DNA of 64,000 nucleotides from Bacillota bacterium (GTDB lineage Bacteria; Bacillota; Clostridia; Christensenellales; Christensenellaceae): contig JAEYKI010000020.1 of NCBI GenBank assembly GCA_023408315.1, forward strand, positions 1 to 64,000, given 5' to 3'. Position numbers and translations under genes: made by a program. The notes beneath the pieces were generated by a model that saw only the letters and a program-made list of their open reading frames with translations, made no database searches and was not told the origin of the DNA. Positions 41,533 through 50,200 of the stretch are shown in pieces. Positions within the stretch are counted from its first letter, which is position 1; every line of letters begins with the position of its first letter.

Positions 41533-42408
41533 TTATTTGTAGCGCTGTTTGCCAAGATAGAATATTGTTAAAAGCCCCGGCCCGCAATGCGCGCCAACGA
41601 CCGCCCCCAGCGACATAATGGTGATCTTGCCGCAGGTGGGGAAATTTTCCTTAATGCGGTCCCTCATAAACGCCGCGTCCTCCAGACAGTCCGCATGATT
41701 GATAAAGACCTCTTTGCCGTCCGGCTCTGTAAAGTCTTCTTTCATGTGGTCAAGTATGCTCTGGAGCGCTTTTTTTCTGCCGCGTTGCTTTTCAAGAGCT
41801 ATCAGCGCGCCTTCCGTATTTGTATACAGCACGGGTTTTATATTCAGCAGGGTGCCTATCCAGGCGGCGCTGTTGGATACGCGCCCGCCGCGCTTTAAGA
41901 AATTAAGATCTTCCACGGTGAACCAGTGCATAATCTTAAGCTTGTTGGCTTCCACCCATTCAACCGCTTCGTCAAAGGTTTTACCCTCGTCTCGCATGAT
42001 GCGCACGTAATGAAGCAATAATCCAAGACCGCCGGACATGCAGAGCGTGTCTATAAGGCGAAAACGGTTTTTATAATGCTTTTCTTCCAGCATTTTTGCC
42101 GCTTCCACGGCGTTGACGTAGGAGCGGGACAGTTTGTTGGACATTTCCAAAAAGAGGACGTCCTTGCCCTGCTGCATGAGCTTATCAAAAAGCTCAAAAT
42201 AGGTATAGGTATTGATCATGGATGTGGTTGTAAGTTCGCCTTGCCGCATAAGCTTCCAGGTAAGGTCGCGGGTTTCTTTTTTACAATCGTCCATAAACGC
42301 CTGGCTGCCAACCGTATAGGGGTACATTACAAACGGTATATTGTGCTGGTGCAGGTATTCTTCTTCCATATCCGCGGTAGAAACCGTGGCAACAATAAAT
42401 TCTGACAT
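41533..42408 (-). CDS. DegV-family fatty-acid-binding protein (copy 1)
   Basis: 291 residues. Family pattern: VATVSTADMEEEYLHQHNI near the start, GELTTTSMINTYTYFELFDKL near 70, LEMSNKLSRSYVNAVEAA, LKRGGRVSNSAAWIGTLLNIKPVL near 185, and GAHCGPGLLTIFYLG at the end. DegV/FakB proteins hold a fatty acid and present it to the kinase FakA; ligand here is inferred. The ATG at 42408 follows AGGGAGGA. A paralogue lies at 45956 in the same orientation with two other genes between. Confidence 0.92.
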   Translation of the reverse strand: MSEFIVATVSTADMEEEYLHQHNIPFVMYPYTVGSQAFMDDCKKETRDLTWKLMRQGELTTTSMINTYTYFELFDKLMQQGKDVLFLEMSNKLSRSYVNAVEAAKMLEEKHYKNRFRLIDTLCMSGGLGLLLHYVRIMRDEGKTFDEAVEWVEANKLKIMHWFTVEDLNFLKRGGRVSNSAAWIGTLLNIKPVLYTNTEGALIALEKQRGRKKALQSILDHMKEDFTEPDGKEVFINHADCLEDAAFMRDRIKENFPTCGKITIMSLGAVVGAHCGPGLLTIFYLGKQRYK

Positions 42409-42626
42409 AAAATCCTCCCTTAGTTGGTTCGAAATGATTGCCCGCAAACGGGGCATTTTTGCATCGTATCAAACATTAATGATAAAAAATTGAACCGATC
42501 AAGAAAAAAGGGACAAACAAGCCTGTAATCTGCCCAAAAGACCTGAATTCCGCAGTATTTAGCTAAATAATAGCATTAATAAGCCAAAAAGTCAACGCCA
42601 GACCCGCTTGGGACAAGAAAAGCCCT

Positions 42627-42673
42627 CAGCCTGTCAAAAAAACCAGCTTATCGCTGACTTTTTTGACAGGCTG
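42627..42673. terminator. Long inverted repeat between degV and phoA
   Basis: CAGCCTGTCAAAAAA and TTTTTTGACAGGCTG form a 15-bp perfect stem around an inner CAGC/GCTG stem. It probably terminates upstream plus-strand transcription or insulates the phoA promoter. The rest of 42409-42720 shows nothing I recognise. Confidence 0.7.
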
Positions 42674-42721
42674 GAATCCTTAAAAGAGATTTTTTTATTT
42701 TTGTATTTAATTTTGCAAGAA

Positions 42722-42775
42722 TTAACCTTTTTTTTACAAGTTTTAAAAATGGATTTAACAAATTATTGATATAAA
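42722..42775 (+). promoter_or_regulatory. Pho box and -10 of the alkaline phosphatase gene
   Basis: Hexamers TTAACC, TTTACA, TAAAAA, TTAACA and TTGATA begin at 42722, 42733, 42744, 42755 and 42766, exactly 11 bp apart, as in PhoP/PhoB boxes (TTAACA-like direct repeats). TATAAA at 42770-42775 can serve as the -10, so the box takes the place of the -35. This fits phosphate-starvation activation. Confidence 0.75.
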
Positions 42776-42830
42776 AAATAGGAAAGGTGTTGCATGTGCT
42801 TACATTATTTTTTGTTTTATGGAGGTAATT

Positions 42831-44399
42831 ATGAAAATCAAGTCACTGATTGCAACGGGCGTTGCCGCGGCTTTTGCCGTCGCGATGCTCACGGGCTGTG
42901 CCGCGCAGGCTCCTGCAGCGTCGTCGGCCGCGGCTGCCGTTTCCAGCGCGGAGGCAACGCAGGTGTTGTCCACCCAGGCCCAGACTCAGGAAACGGCTAA
43001 AGCCCCCAAATATGTGTTCTTATTTATTGGGGACGGCATGAGCTATGTACAGGCCCAAACAGCTTCTTATTATCTGGGAGCAATGTCTGCCGATCCCGGC
43101 GCAAAAATTCTGGAAGGCGGCAAGGGGCTTGCGTTTATGAATTTCCCTGTGGCCGGTTCTGCTTCCACCTATGATTCCACGTCCTTCTGCCCGGACTCCG
43201 CTTCCACTGCCACATCCATTGCTTCGGGACATAAAACCTACAGCGGCGTTATTAACATGGATGAAAATAAAACCACAAAATTTGAAACCATAGCGGAAAA
43301 ACTGAAAAAACAGGGCATGAAAATAGGCGTTGTTTCCACCGTTAACTTAAACCATGCAACTCCCGCTGCTTTTTATGCGCACCAGCCCAGCAGAAATAAC
43401 TATTACCAGATTGGACAGGAACTGATTGCAAGCGGATTTGATTATTTTGCCGGCGGCGGCCTGCTTGGCACATCCGGGGATTCTGATCCTTTTGCAAAGG
43501 ACCTGTACACACAGGCAAGAGAAGGCGGTTACAAAGTGATCGCATCCAAGGATGAAGCGCTGGCTCTGAAAGCGGACGACGGCAAAGCGCTTGTGATTGG
43601 CAACAAGCTGGCGGACAGCTCTTCGCTTTCTTATGACAATGACAGGGCGGACGACGAACTTTCCCTTGCCGATTACGTGCAGAAGGGCATAGAAGTGCTG
43701 GATAACGATAAAGGCTTCTTTATGATGGTTGAAGGCGGAAAAATCGACTGGGCCTGCCATGCCAACGACGCGGGTTCCACCATTGCCGACACCATCGCGC
43801 TGAGCAACGCGGTTGACAAGGCGGTTGAGTTCTACAACAACCACAAGGATGAAACGCTGATCATTGTAACGGGCGACCATGAAACAGGCGGCCTTTCCAT
43901 TGGTTTTGCGGGAACGGAATACAACACGTTTATGAGCAACCTGTCTAACCAGAAAATATCCTATAAAAAATACGACACGGATTTTGTAGCCAAATATAAG
44001 ACAGAAAAAGCTCCCTTTGAAACGGTGTTGGCAGACATCAAAACAAACTTTGGCCTGATTACAAAAGAAGACACGGAAGCGGTTGCCAATCCCGAATCCA
44101 AGCTTATTCTGACAGATTACGAGATATCCCAGTTGCAGGCGGCATACGACAGGACCATGGGCGTTGTGGCAACCCCCATGACGGATGCGGAAAAACTGCT
44201 CTACGGCACATATGAGCCGCTTTCTGTTACCATTACCCATATCCTGAACAACAAATCCGGCATCAGCTTTACTTCTTATGCGCACACGGGTGTTCCGGTT
44301 CCGGTCTTCGCGCAGGGCGTTGGCGAGGACTCGTTCGGCGGATTTTATGACAACACGGATATTTATAAAAAAATGGCGGCTCTTCTCCAGGTAGCATAA
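42831..44399 (+). CDS. phoA: Alkaline phosphatase, secreted lipoprotein
   Basis: 522 residues. Lipoprotein signal peptide ending AMLTGC, an Ala/Ser/Gln-rich linker, then the alkaline phosphatase fold: FLFIGDGMSYVQ near 65 (metal Asp), FCPDSASTATSIASG near 120 (nucleophile serine), VNLNHATPAAFYAH near 172, MVEGGKIDWACHAND near 305 (metal Asp, His), VTGDHETGG near 352 (Asp, His) and YAHTGVPVPVFAQG near 490 (His). It frees phosphate from organic monoesters outside the cell. GGAGG precedes the ATG at 42831. It is headed by a Pho box. Confidence 0.95.
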   Translation: MKIKSLIATGVAAAFAVAMLTGCAAQAPAASSAAAAVSSAEATQVLSTQAQTQETAKAPKYVFLFIGDGMSYVQAQTASYYLGAMSADPGAKILEGGKGLAFMNFPVAGSASTYDSTSFCPDSASTATSIASGHKTYSGVINMDENKTTKFETIAEKLKKQGMKIGVVSTVNLNHATPAAFYAHQPSRNNYYQIGQELIASGFDYFAGGGLLGTSGDSDPFAKDLYTQAREGGYKVIASKDEALALKADDGKALVIGNKLADSSSLSYDNDRADDELSLADYVQKGIEVLDNDKGFFMMVEGGKIDWACHANDAGSTIADTIALSNAVDKAVEFYNNHKDETLIIVTGDHETGGLSIGFAGTEYNTFMSNLSNQKISYKKYDTDFVAKYKTEKAPFETVLADIKTNFGLITKEDTEAVANPESKLILTDYEISQLQAAYDRTMGVVATPMTDAEKLLYGTYEPLSVTITHILNNKSGISFTSYAHTGVPVPVFAQGVGEDSFGGFYDNTDIYKKMAALLQVA

Positions 44400-44421
44400 C
44401 GAACCAATACTCTATACAAGC

Positions 44422-44459
44422 CAAAAGATGCAGCCGGCCAAAACCGGTTGTATCTTTTG
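44422..44459 (+). terminator. Terminator of phoA
   Basis: AAAAGATGCAGCCGG and CCGGTTGTATCTTTT form a long stem with two GU or mismatched positions, followed by GTTTAT. Confidence 0.75.
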
Positions 44460-44519
44460 TTTATCACCATACCGATACGTTTGCCGCACCATAAACGGTG
44501 CGGCATTGAAAGGGCAGAT

Positions 44520-45668
44520 ATGAAAACAGTAAAAATTAATATAAGGGATTTTGCGCCTGTCCTGGTGGCTGTTGCTGTAATGGCGATTTTATTGCTGATC
44601 CCAACCGGGTATGAAGACAAGGAAATTTATAAGGGCGCGGAGCAGTGCAAGGCACAGGTTGTGGAAGTTGACAACAGCATGGTAAAAGATACGGGCCTGC
44701 TTAGGGCGGGAGAGCAAAAATGCAAGGTGCTCTTTATGGAGGGCAAGTTTCAGGGGCAATATGCATACGGCGTTAATATGATGAGCGGCTCTCTTGAAAA
44801 CGACAAATTTTTTCAGGTGGGAGACGAGGCGATGGTTGTGGCCAACTACCAGGGGGGGCAGATCACATCTGTCAGCATGATTGACCATTACCGCATCAAC
44901 GCGGAGATTATACTGGCCGTGATATTTGTTGCCCTGCTGATTGTATACGCGGGCAAAACCGGCATACGGGCGATACTCTCTTTTGCCGTGGCTGTGCTTG
45001 CTTTATGGAAGCTTTTGATACCCATGTTTTTAAACGGGCACAATCCTGTTCTTACGGGCTTGTGGATAACGGCGGCGCTTACAGTGATCATCATTTCGCT
45101 GGTATACGGATTTGACAAACGGTTTTTCTCCGCTATTACGGGCTGCTTTGCCGGAATGCTGGTAACGTGCATTTTGGGGGTTGTTTTTACCGATATGTTT
45201 AAAATTCACGGGGCGGTTATGCAGTTCTCCGAGACGCTTTTATACAGCGGATATGCAAACCTTAGCCTGACGCAGATATTTATGGCAAGCATATTTATTG
45301 GCGCATCCGGCGCGGTAATGGACGTGGCGGTGGATATCACTTCCGCCATGCATGAGGTGACGGACAAGAAACCGGATATTGGCAGAAAAGAGCTCATTAA
45401 ATCCGGCTTTAACGTGGGGCGCGCTATTATGGGCACAATGACTACCACGCTGCTTCTGGCCTATTCCGGCGGTTTTATCGCCCTCATCATGGTGTTTATG
45501 GCGCAGGGAACTCCCCTTTATAATATATTCAATTTTAAATATGTGGCCGCGGAAATTGTTCACACCATTGTGGGCAGCTTTGGGTTGGTTTCGGTTGCGC
45601 CGCTGACCGCGATTGCGGCAGGATTTTTTCTTACAAAAAAAACCAAAGTGGCGGTGCGTGGTCAATAG
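44520..45668 (+). CDS. YibE/F-like multi-pass membrane protein
   Basis: 382 residues. One N-terminal membrane segment (FAPVLVAVAVMAILLLIP), an outside beta-type domain with repeated VEVDN/CKVLF-type strands (residues 30-125), then about seven hydrophobic segments typical of YibE/F proteins, including GASGAVMDVAVDITSAMHEV near 262 and LIKSGFNVGRAIMGTMTTTLLLAYSGG near 300. AAGGGC precedes the ATG. Function is unknown; family members are found in many Firmicutes and the outer domain recalls an oligonucleotide-binding-like fold. It follows phoA but behind a terminator. Confidence 0.83.
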   Translation: MKTVKINIRDFAPVLVAVAVMAILLLIPTGYEDKEIYKGAEQCKAQVVEVDNSMVKDTGLLRAGEQKCKVLFMEGKFQGQYAYGVNMMSGSLENDKFFQVGDEAMVVANYQGGQITSVSMIDHYRINAEIILAVIFVALLIVYAGKTGIRAILSFAVAVLALWKLLIPMFLNGHNPVLTGLWITAALTVIIISLVYGFDKRFFSAITGCFAGMLVTCILGVVFTDMFKIHGAVMQFSETLLYSGYANLSLTQIFMASIFIGASGAVMDVAVDITSAMHEVTDKKPDIGRKELIKSGFNVGRAIMGTMTTTLLLAYSGGFIALIMVFMAQGTPLYNIFNFKYVAAEIVHTIVGSFGLVSVAPLTAIAAGFFLTKKTKVAVRGQ

Positions 45669-45705
45669 ATTTTTTAAGAACGCTGCCCTTGGCCTTACTA
45701 CAAAA

Positions 45706-45725
45706 AAGAGAGCGGGAAACCGCTC
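45706..45725. repeat. Duplicated terminator hairpin, left copy
   Basis: AAGAGAGCGGGAAACCGCTC, identical to 45912-45931. GAGCGG-GAAA-CCGCTC folds as a tetraloop hairpin, but the outer right arm found in the second copy is cut off here. Confidence 0.75.
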
Positions 45726-45729
45726 ACGT

Positions 45730-45848
45730 CAGGCCGCTGACAAACCCCAACTACTGCGTTATTTCTGTGCTTGCTCCTCAGCGTAGGATGAACTACGCTT
45801 GCGTCGTAATGCTCGAAATGCCTTGTATTTGGGGCTTTCAGCGGCCTG
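45730..45848. repeat. 119-bp palindromic intergenic element
   Basis: Ends are inverted repeats: CAGGCCGCTGA and CCCCAA on the left match TTGGGG and TCAGCGGCCTG on the right. A nested hairpin AGCGTAG-GATGAA-CTACGCT sits in the centre (45780-45799). No coding potential. Such elements occur dispersed in clostridial genomes; it lies between the two copies of the duplicated terminator hairpin. Confidence 0.7.
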
Positions 45849-45911
45849 TGTATAGTAAGGAAATTGTGCTTCTGGTGTTTTTTTATCAGTATAAACTTTG
45901 TCATCAAGCTG

Positions 45912-45935
45912 AAGAGAGCGGGAAACCGCTCTCTT
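45912..45935. terminator. Terminator hairpin between yibE/F and degV copy 2
   Basis: AAGAGAGCGG-GAAA-CCGCTCTCTT: perfect 10-bp stem with a GNRA-type tetraloop, right after the end of the minus-strand degV gene. Confidence 0.7.
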
Positions 45936-45955
45936 GGCATGTTTGTTTCTAAAAT

Positions 45956-46828
45956 TTACCGCTGATTGCCCATGTAATGCAGCGCAATGGTAGAGGGGCC
46001 GGAATGGGTTCCAACAATAGGCCCGATGTAGTGGATCATTGTCTCTTTTATCATGGGATAGCGTTCCCATACCAATTTTTCAACAAACTGCGCGTCTTCC
46101 AGCGCGTCGCCGTGGCCGATGAAAACGGTTGCTCCCTCGGGATTTTCAAGCTGGCCTTCCATTTTGTCTACCAGCTCAATCAGGGATTTTTTGCGGCCGC
46201 GTACCTTTTCCACCGGGATGATTTTGCCTCCGTCGTCAAAGCGCAGCACAGGCTTGATGTTCATTATGGTACCAAGGAAGGCCGTCGCACGGGAAACACG
46301 CCCGCCGCGGCGCAGATGATCCAGGCTGTCCACGGCAAACCAGTGGATTACATGCTTTGTGTTTGAAAGCGCCCATTCGTATACTTCGTCTATGGTTTTT
46401 CCCTCGTCCCTCAGGTTGAGCAAAAGGTGGACAAAAAGGCCGAAGCCGCGCGCCGCGCACAGGGAATCCACCACGTATAGTTTGCGCTCCGGAAATTCTT
46501 TGGAGAGTTTTTCCGCTATCATTTTGGCATTGTTATAACTGCCGCTTAAACCAGAGGAAAGAACAATATACAGTATATCGCGCCCGGATTCCAGTATGGG
46601 CCGGAACAGATTTTCAAATGTTTCCGTGTTTACCATAGAAGTGGTGGAGACAGAGCCTTCCCTCAGTTTATTGTAGAAATTCTGGATGCCGGATTCATCT
46701 CCCTGGTTCTCTATATATTCGTTGCCGTCCATAAAATAATGATATGGCAGAACGGTCAAATTCCGCCGCGCCGCATAATCGGCAGGCAAATCGCAGCAGG
46801 AACAAGCTCCAATCTCATAATTTGACAT
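45956..46828 (-). CDS. DegV-family fatty-acid-binding protein (copy 2)
   Basis: 290 residues. GSVSTTSMVNTETFENLF near 68, LSSGLSGSYNNAKMIAEKL near 92 (canonical SSGLSGSY, which is altered to SNKLSRSY in copy 1), LRRGGRVSRATAFLGTIMNIKPVL near 180, and GTHSGPSTIALHYMG at the end. The ATG at 46828 has ATAGGAG upstream. The N-terminus has an unusual ACSCCDLP with three cysteines. Likely another FakB-like lipid carrier with different fatty-acid preference; this is inference. Confidence 0.92.
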   Translation of the reverse strand: MSNYEIGACSCCDLPADYAARRNLTVLPYHYFMDGNEYIENQGDESGIQNFYNKLREGSVSTTSMVNTETFENLFRPILESGRDILYIVLSSGLSGSYNNAKMIAEKLSKEFPERKLYVVDSLCAARGFGLFVHLLLNLRDEGKTIDEVYEWALSNTKHVIHWFAVDSLDHLRRGGRVSRATAFLGTIMNIKPVLRFDDGGKIIPVEKVRGRKKSLIELVDKMEGQLENPEGATVFIGHGDALEDAQFVEKLVWERYPMIKETMIHYIGPIVGTHSGPSTIALHYMGNQR

Positions 46829-46887
46829 AATGATTCTCCTATCGTTTCCATTGAGCCGATTTTGTAGATTATTGCAATAATAACTAT

Positions 46888-46916
46888 ATTGTATAGAGAA
46901 AACCCGCAAAAATCAA
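46888..46916 (-). promoter_or_regulatory. Promoter of degV copy 2
   Basis: On the minus strand TTGATT (46916-46911), 17 bases, TACAAT (46893-46888). Confidence 0.75.
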
Positions 46917-46984
46917 GCGTTTTGGTGGCCTGCGGGCGCTTGCAATTTTTGCTTCCAATACTTTCATTTGCGGTCTCTTTTGTA

Positions 46985-47013
46985 TTGTTTTGGCGAAAAA
47001 GTTGTGATACAAT
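46985..47013 (+). promoter_or_regulatory. Promoter of the aminotransferase/Re-citrate synthase genes
   Basis: TTGTTT (46985-46990), 17 bases, TACAAT (47008-47013), about 55 bases before the ribosome site. Confidence 0.7.
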
Positions 47014-47073
47014 AAATCAACCAAGAAGGGCGCTTAAAAAGTATATATTATTTTTTTTATATAGGAGGACACT

Positions 47074-48267
47074 ATGCATTTTTCAAAGAAAGCTCTTGCG
47101 ATTTCTCCGTCACCCACTCTCAAGGTAACAGCACTGGAAAAAGAAATGCTCAGCAATGGCAAGGATGTAATTGGATTTGGAGCCGGGGAACCGGATATGG
47201 ATACCCCGGAATATATAAAACAGGCCGCAAAAGAGGCTTTAGACCGCGGATTTACCAAGTACACACCCGCTTCCGGTACCATGGATCTTAAAAAGGCGGT
47301 GGCCGCGCGCCTGAAGCGCAAATATGGCCTTGCCTATGAGCCTGCCCAGATTGTGATTTCCAACGGCGCAAAGCATTCCCTGTTCAATACGTTCCAGGCC
47401 ATTCTGAATCCGGGGGACGAGGTGATCATTGTTTCGCCTTTCTGGGTTACATACCCTGAATTGGTTAAAATGGCGGACGGCGTGCCGGTCTATGTGGAAG
47501 CGGCGGAAGGAAATAATTTTGAGCCGAAATTACAGGATATTGCCGAGGCCATTACGGAAAAGACGGTCGCCATCATCGTAAACAGCCCGTCCAACCCCTG
47601 CGGATGCCTGTATTCCGCGGAGACGCTGGCAGGCATTGCCCGTCTCGCAAATAAGCATGACCTGTATGTGGTTGCGGATGAAATATACGACGAACTGACA
47701 TACGGCAAAACGCACGTAAGCTTTCCCACCCTGAGTGAGGACGCATACAGCCGCACCATACTGGTGAACGGGCTTTCCAAGGCGTACAGCATGACGGGCT
47801 GGCGGATGGGTTACACCGCCTCTTCCAAGGAACTGGCAAAGATCATGGACAGTTACCAGAGCCACGCGACTTCCAACCCAAGCTCCATTACGCAATATGC
47901 CAGTGTGGTGGCTTTAAACGGCCCGCAGGAAGACCTTGCGGCCATGGTGGCCGAGTTTGAACAGCGCCGGGATATGATGGTGGAACTGATTGGAAAAATG
48001 AAGGGCGTTAGCTGTGTGAAACCCGAGGGCGCGTTTTATGTGATGCTGGATATTACCGGCGTGATTGGCAAAAAATGCGGTGAAAAAACAATTGCGGGTT
48101 CGCTTGATTTTACGGAATTGCTTCTTGAAAAGAGCCTGGTGGCTGTTGTGCCCGGCATAGCGTTTGGGGCTGACCGTTTTGTGAGGTTATCGTACGCTAC
48201 GTCCCGCCAGAACATTCAAAAAGGGCTGGGGCGCATTGCGGCATTTGTGGAAGGACTGGAGGATTAA
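47074..48267 (+). CDS. Aspartate-type aminotransferase (class I, subgroup Ib)
   Basis: 397 residues. GAGEPDMDTPEYIKQA near 38, YTPASGTMDLKKAV near 66, NSPSNPCGCLYS near 172, DEIYDELTYG near 207 and the PLP lysine in VNGLSKAYSMTGWRMGY near 236. Such enzymes transfer amino groups between aspartate or similar acids and 2-oxoglutarate. AGGAGG precedes the ATG. Its end carries the ribosome site of the next gene, a Re-citrate synthase-like enzyme; together they point to glutamate and aspartate supply. Confidence 0.93.
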   Translation: MHFSKKALAISPSPTLKVTALEKEMLSNGKDVIGFGAGEPDMDTPEYIKQAAKEALDRGFTKYTPASGTMDLKKAVAARLKRKYGLAYEPAQIVISNGAKHSLFNTFQAILNPGDEVIIVSPFWVTYPELVKMADGVPVYVEAAEGNNFEPKLQDIAEAITEKTVAIIVNSPSNPCGCLYSAETLAGIARLANKHDLYVVADEIYDELTYGKTHVSFPTLSEDAYSRTILVNGLSKAYSMTGWRMGYTASSKELAKIMDSYQSHATSNPSSITQYASVVALNGPQEDLAAMVAEFEQRRDMMVELIGKMKGVSCVKPEGAFYVMLDITGVIGKKCGEKTIAGSLDFTELLLEKSLVAVVPGIAFGADRFVRLSYATSRQNIQKGLGRIAAFVEGLED

Positions 48268-48268
48268 G

Positions 48269-49675
48269 ATGGAAAATACGGCAAACGGAAAATGGAATCT
48301 TCTTCAGGAAGAGGCATATGAATACCAGTTGCAGGATGTAAAGACCCCCAATTTGTTCCCACAGTCCATGGAGTATGACTCCATACCCAAGGTTGTTTTT
48401 AACTTCCGGCGTGTGCCCATGTACCTGCCGGACGACATCTGGATCACGGATACCACGTTCAGGGACGGACAGCAGTCGCGCACGCCATTCTCGGTCAAGG
48501 AAGTGGTGGATCTGTTTAAAATGCTTCACCTCCTGAGCGGTCCCAAGGGCGTAATCCGCCAGAGCGAGTTTTTTGTGTACACGGAAAAAGACCGCAAGGC
48601 CATTGAGGAATGTATGGCGCTCGGGTACGAGTTCCCGGAAATCACCACCTGGATACGCGCTAATAAAAAAGATTTTGAGATGGCAAAAGCCATGGGCATT
48701 AAGGAAACGGGCATCTTGATGAGTTGCTCTGATTTCCACATATTTAATAAAATGAACCTGACCCGCACGCAGGCGCTGGACAAATACCTGTCTATTGCCA
48801 AGGATGCGCTGGACGTGGGCGTGATACCGCGCTGCCACTTGGAGGACATTACCCGGGCGGACTATTACGGATTTGTTGTGCCTTTTGTGCGCGAGCTTAT
48901 GAAACTGCGTGAGGAATCCGGCATTCCGATTAAGATCAGGATGTGCGACACGCTGGGGTACGGCGTGCCTTATACGGGAGCGGCGCCGCCGCGCAGCGTG
49001 CAGGGCCTGGTATATGGCCTGCGGTTTTTTGCCAAAACGCCGCCTGAGCTTTTGGAATGGCATGGGCACAACGATTTTTACAAGGCCGTTACCAATTCCG
49101 CCATGGCGTGGCTGTACGGCGCTTCCAGCGTAAACTGTTCCATGCTGGGCATTGGAGAACGCACGGGAAACACGCCCATTGAAGCTATGTGTATTGAATA
49201 TGCGCAGCTAAAGGGAACCGCAGACGGCATGGACTTGCGTATGATTACCGAGATTGCCGAGTATTTTGAAAAAGAGCTGAAACAAGAGATAGACCCGCGT
49301 ACGCCGTTTGTGGGCAGGAACTTTAATTCCACGCGCGCCGGCATCCATGCGGACGGTCTTTTGAAAGACGAATCGATATATAATATATTTAATACGGATA
49401 AAATACTGGGCCGCAAGGTTTCCGTAATTATTGGAGAGCATTCAGGACTGGCGGGAATTGCCCACTGGATCAACGCGCATTTTAATCTGACGGATGCGGA
49501 CAGGATTGACAAAAAAGACGAGATGGTTGTAACATTAAAAGAACAAATTGACCGCGAGTATGCAGAAGGCCGGACGACGTCTTTTGGGGACAATGAAATG
49601 GAATCCATGATCCGTGAGATTGACCTGACCCGGTATACCGCTTTTTGCGTACACAGGTCAAATCTGCGTAAATAG
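48269..49675 (+). CDS. Probable Re-citrate synthase (DRE-TIM metallolyase family)
   Basis: 468 residues. DRE-TIM motifs: TDTTFRDGQQSRTP near 64, HLEDITRADYYG near 192, MCDTLGYGVPYTG near 230, WHGHNDFYKAV near 265 (the HxHND metal pair) and GERTGNTPIEAM near 300. The N-terminus KWNLLQEEAYEYQL and the absence of a regulatory leucine domain match the Re-citrate synthase of clostridia (long mislabelled isopropylmalate or homocitrate synthase), which makes citrate from oxaloacetate and acetyl-CoA without the usual gltA. GGAGG precedes the ATG. The acetyl-CoA would come from the PFOR encoded nearby. Homocitrate synthase is the alternative. Confidence 0.8.
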   Translation: MENTANGKWNLLQEEAYEYQLQDVKTPNLFPQSMEYDSIPKVVFNFRRVPMYLPDDIWITDTTFRDGQQSRTPFSVKEVVDLFKMLHLLSGPKGVIRQSEFFVYTEKDRKAIEECMALGYEFPEITTWIRANKKDFEMAKAMGIKETGILMSCSDFHIFNKMNLTRTQALDKYLSIAKDALDVGVIPRCHLEDITRADYYGFVVPFVRELMKLREESGIPIKIRMCDTLGYGVPYTGAAPPRSVQGLVYGLRFFAKTPPELLEWHGHNDFYKAVTNSAMAWLYGASSVNCSMLGIGERTGNTPIEAMCIEYAQLKGTADGMDLRMITEIAEYFEKELKQEIDPRTPFVGRNFNSTRAGIHADGLLKDESIYNIFNTDKILGRKVSVIIGEHSGLAGIAHWINAHFNLTDADRIDKKDEMVVTLKEQIDREYAEGRTTSFGDNEMESMIREIDLTRYTAFCVHRSNLRK

Positions 49676-49705
49676 CGTTTTAAAACGCGTTTTGGAGGTC
49701 TGAGC

Positions 49706-50200
49706 ATGAAAAATATCAAACTTGAGATTCTGGATTTGCTGGAGGAAAACGCAAAAAGGGACGCAAAGGAACTGGCGCTTTTACTGGGCGCGACAGAGAG
49801 CGAAGTGGCGCAGGCCATAGCCGAACTGGAAGAGCAGAAAGTGATTGTAAAGTATGTTGCGGTGGTGAACCGTGAAGTGCTGGACGAGAACAACCATGTG
49901 GAAGCGCTGATTGAAGTAAAGGTGACACCACAACGCGAATACGGCTACGACGATTTGGCAAAGCGTATCTACAAGTTTGAAGAGGTGAAAAGCGTCTCCC
50001 TGATGGCGGGCAGCTACGACCTGGCTGTGCGCATCCAGAGCCACGATATTAAGAGCATCTCCAAATTTGTTTTTGAAAAACTGGCGGTGATAGACGGCGT
50101 TACCAGCACGGTTACGGTGTTTATTATGCGCAAGTACAAGGAAAACGGCGTGATTCTGGTGAATGATGAAACGGATGAAAGATTGGTTGTGACGCCATGA
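49706..50200 (+). CDS. Lrp/AsnC-family regulator
   Basis: 164 residues. N-terminal helix-turn-helix (LEILDLLEENAKRDAKELALLL, ESEVAQAIAELEEQKVIVKY) and C-terminal RAM domain (VEALIEVKVTPQREYGYDDLAKRIYKFEEVKSVSLMAGSYDLAVRIQ). It lacks the usual extra N-terminal helix of Lrp but is normal for small clostridial members. GGAGG precedes the ATG; its stop overlaps the next aminotransferase start as ATGA, so the two are coupled and the regulator probably senses an amino acid handled by that enzyme. Confidence 0.92.
   Translation: MKNIKLEILDLLEENAKRDAKELALLLGATESEVAQAIAELEEQKVIVKYVAVVNREVLDENNHVEALIEVKVTPQREYGYDDLAKRIYKFEEVKSVSLMAGSYDLAVRIQSHDIKSISKFVFEKLAVIDGVTSTVTVFIMRKYKENGVILVNDETDERLVVTP

Noticed and set aside
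45689..45952. 87-codon plus-strand frame after the yibE/F gene
   Set aside because: It is built from the duplicated terminator and the palindromic element and has no ribosome site.
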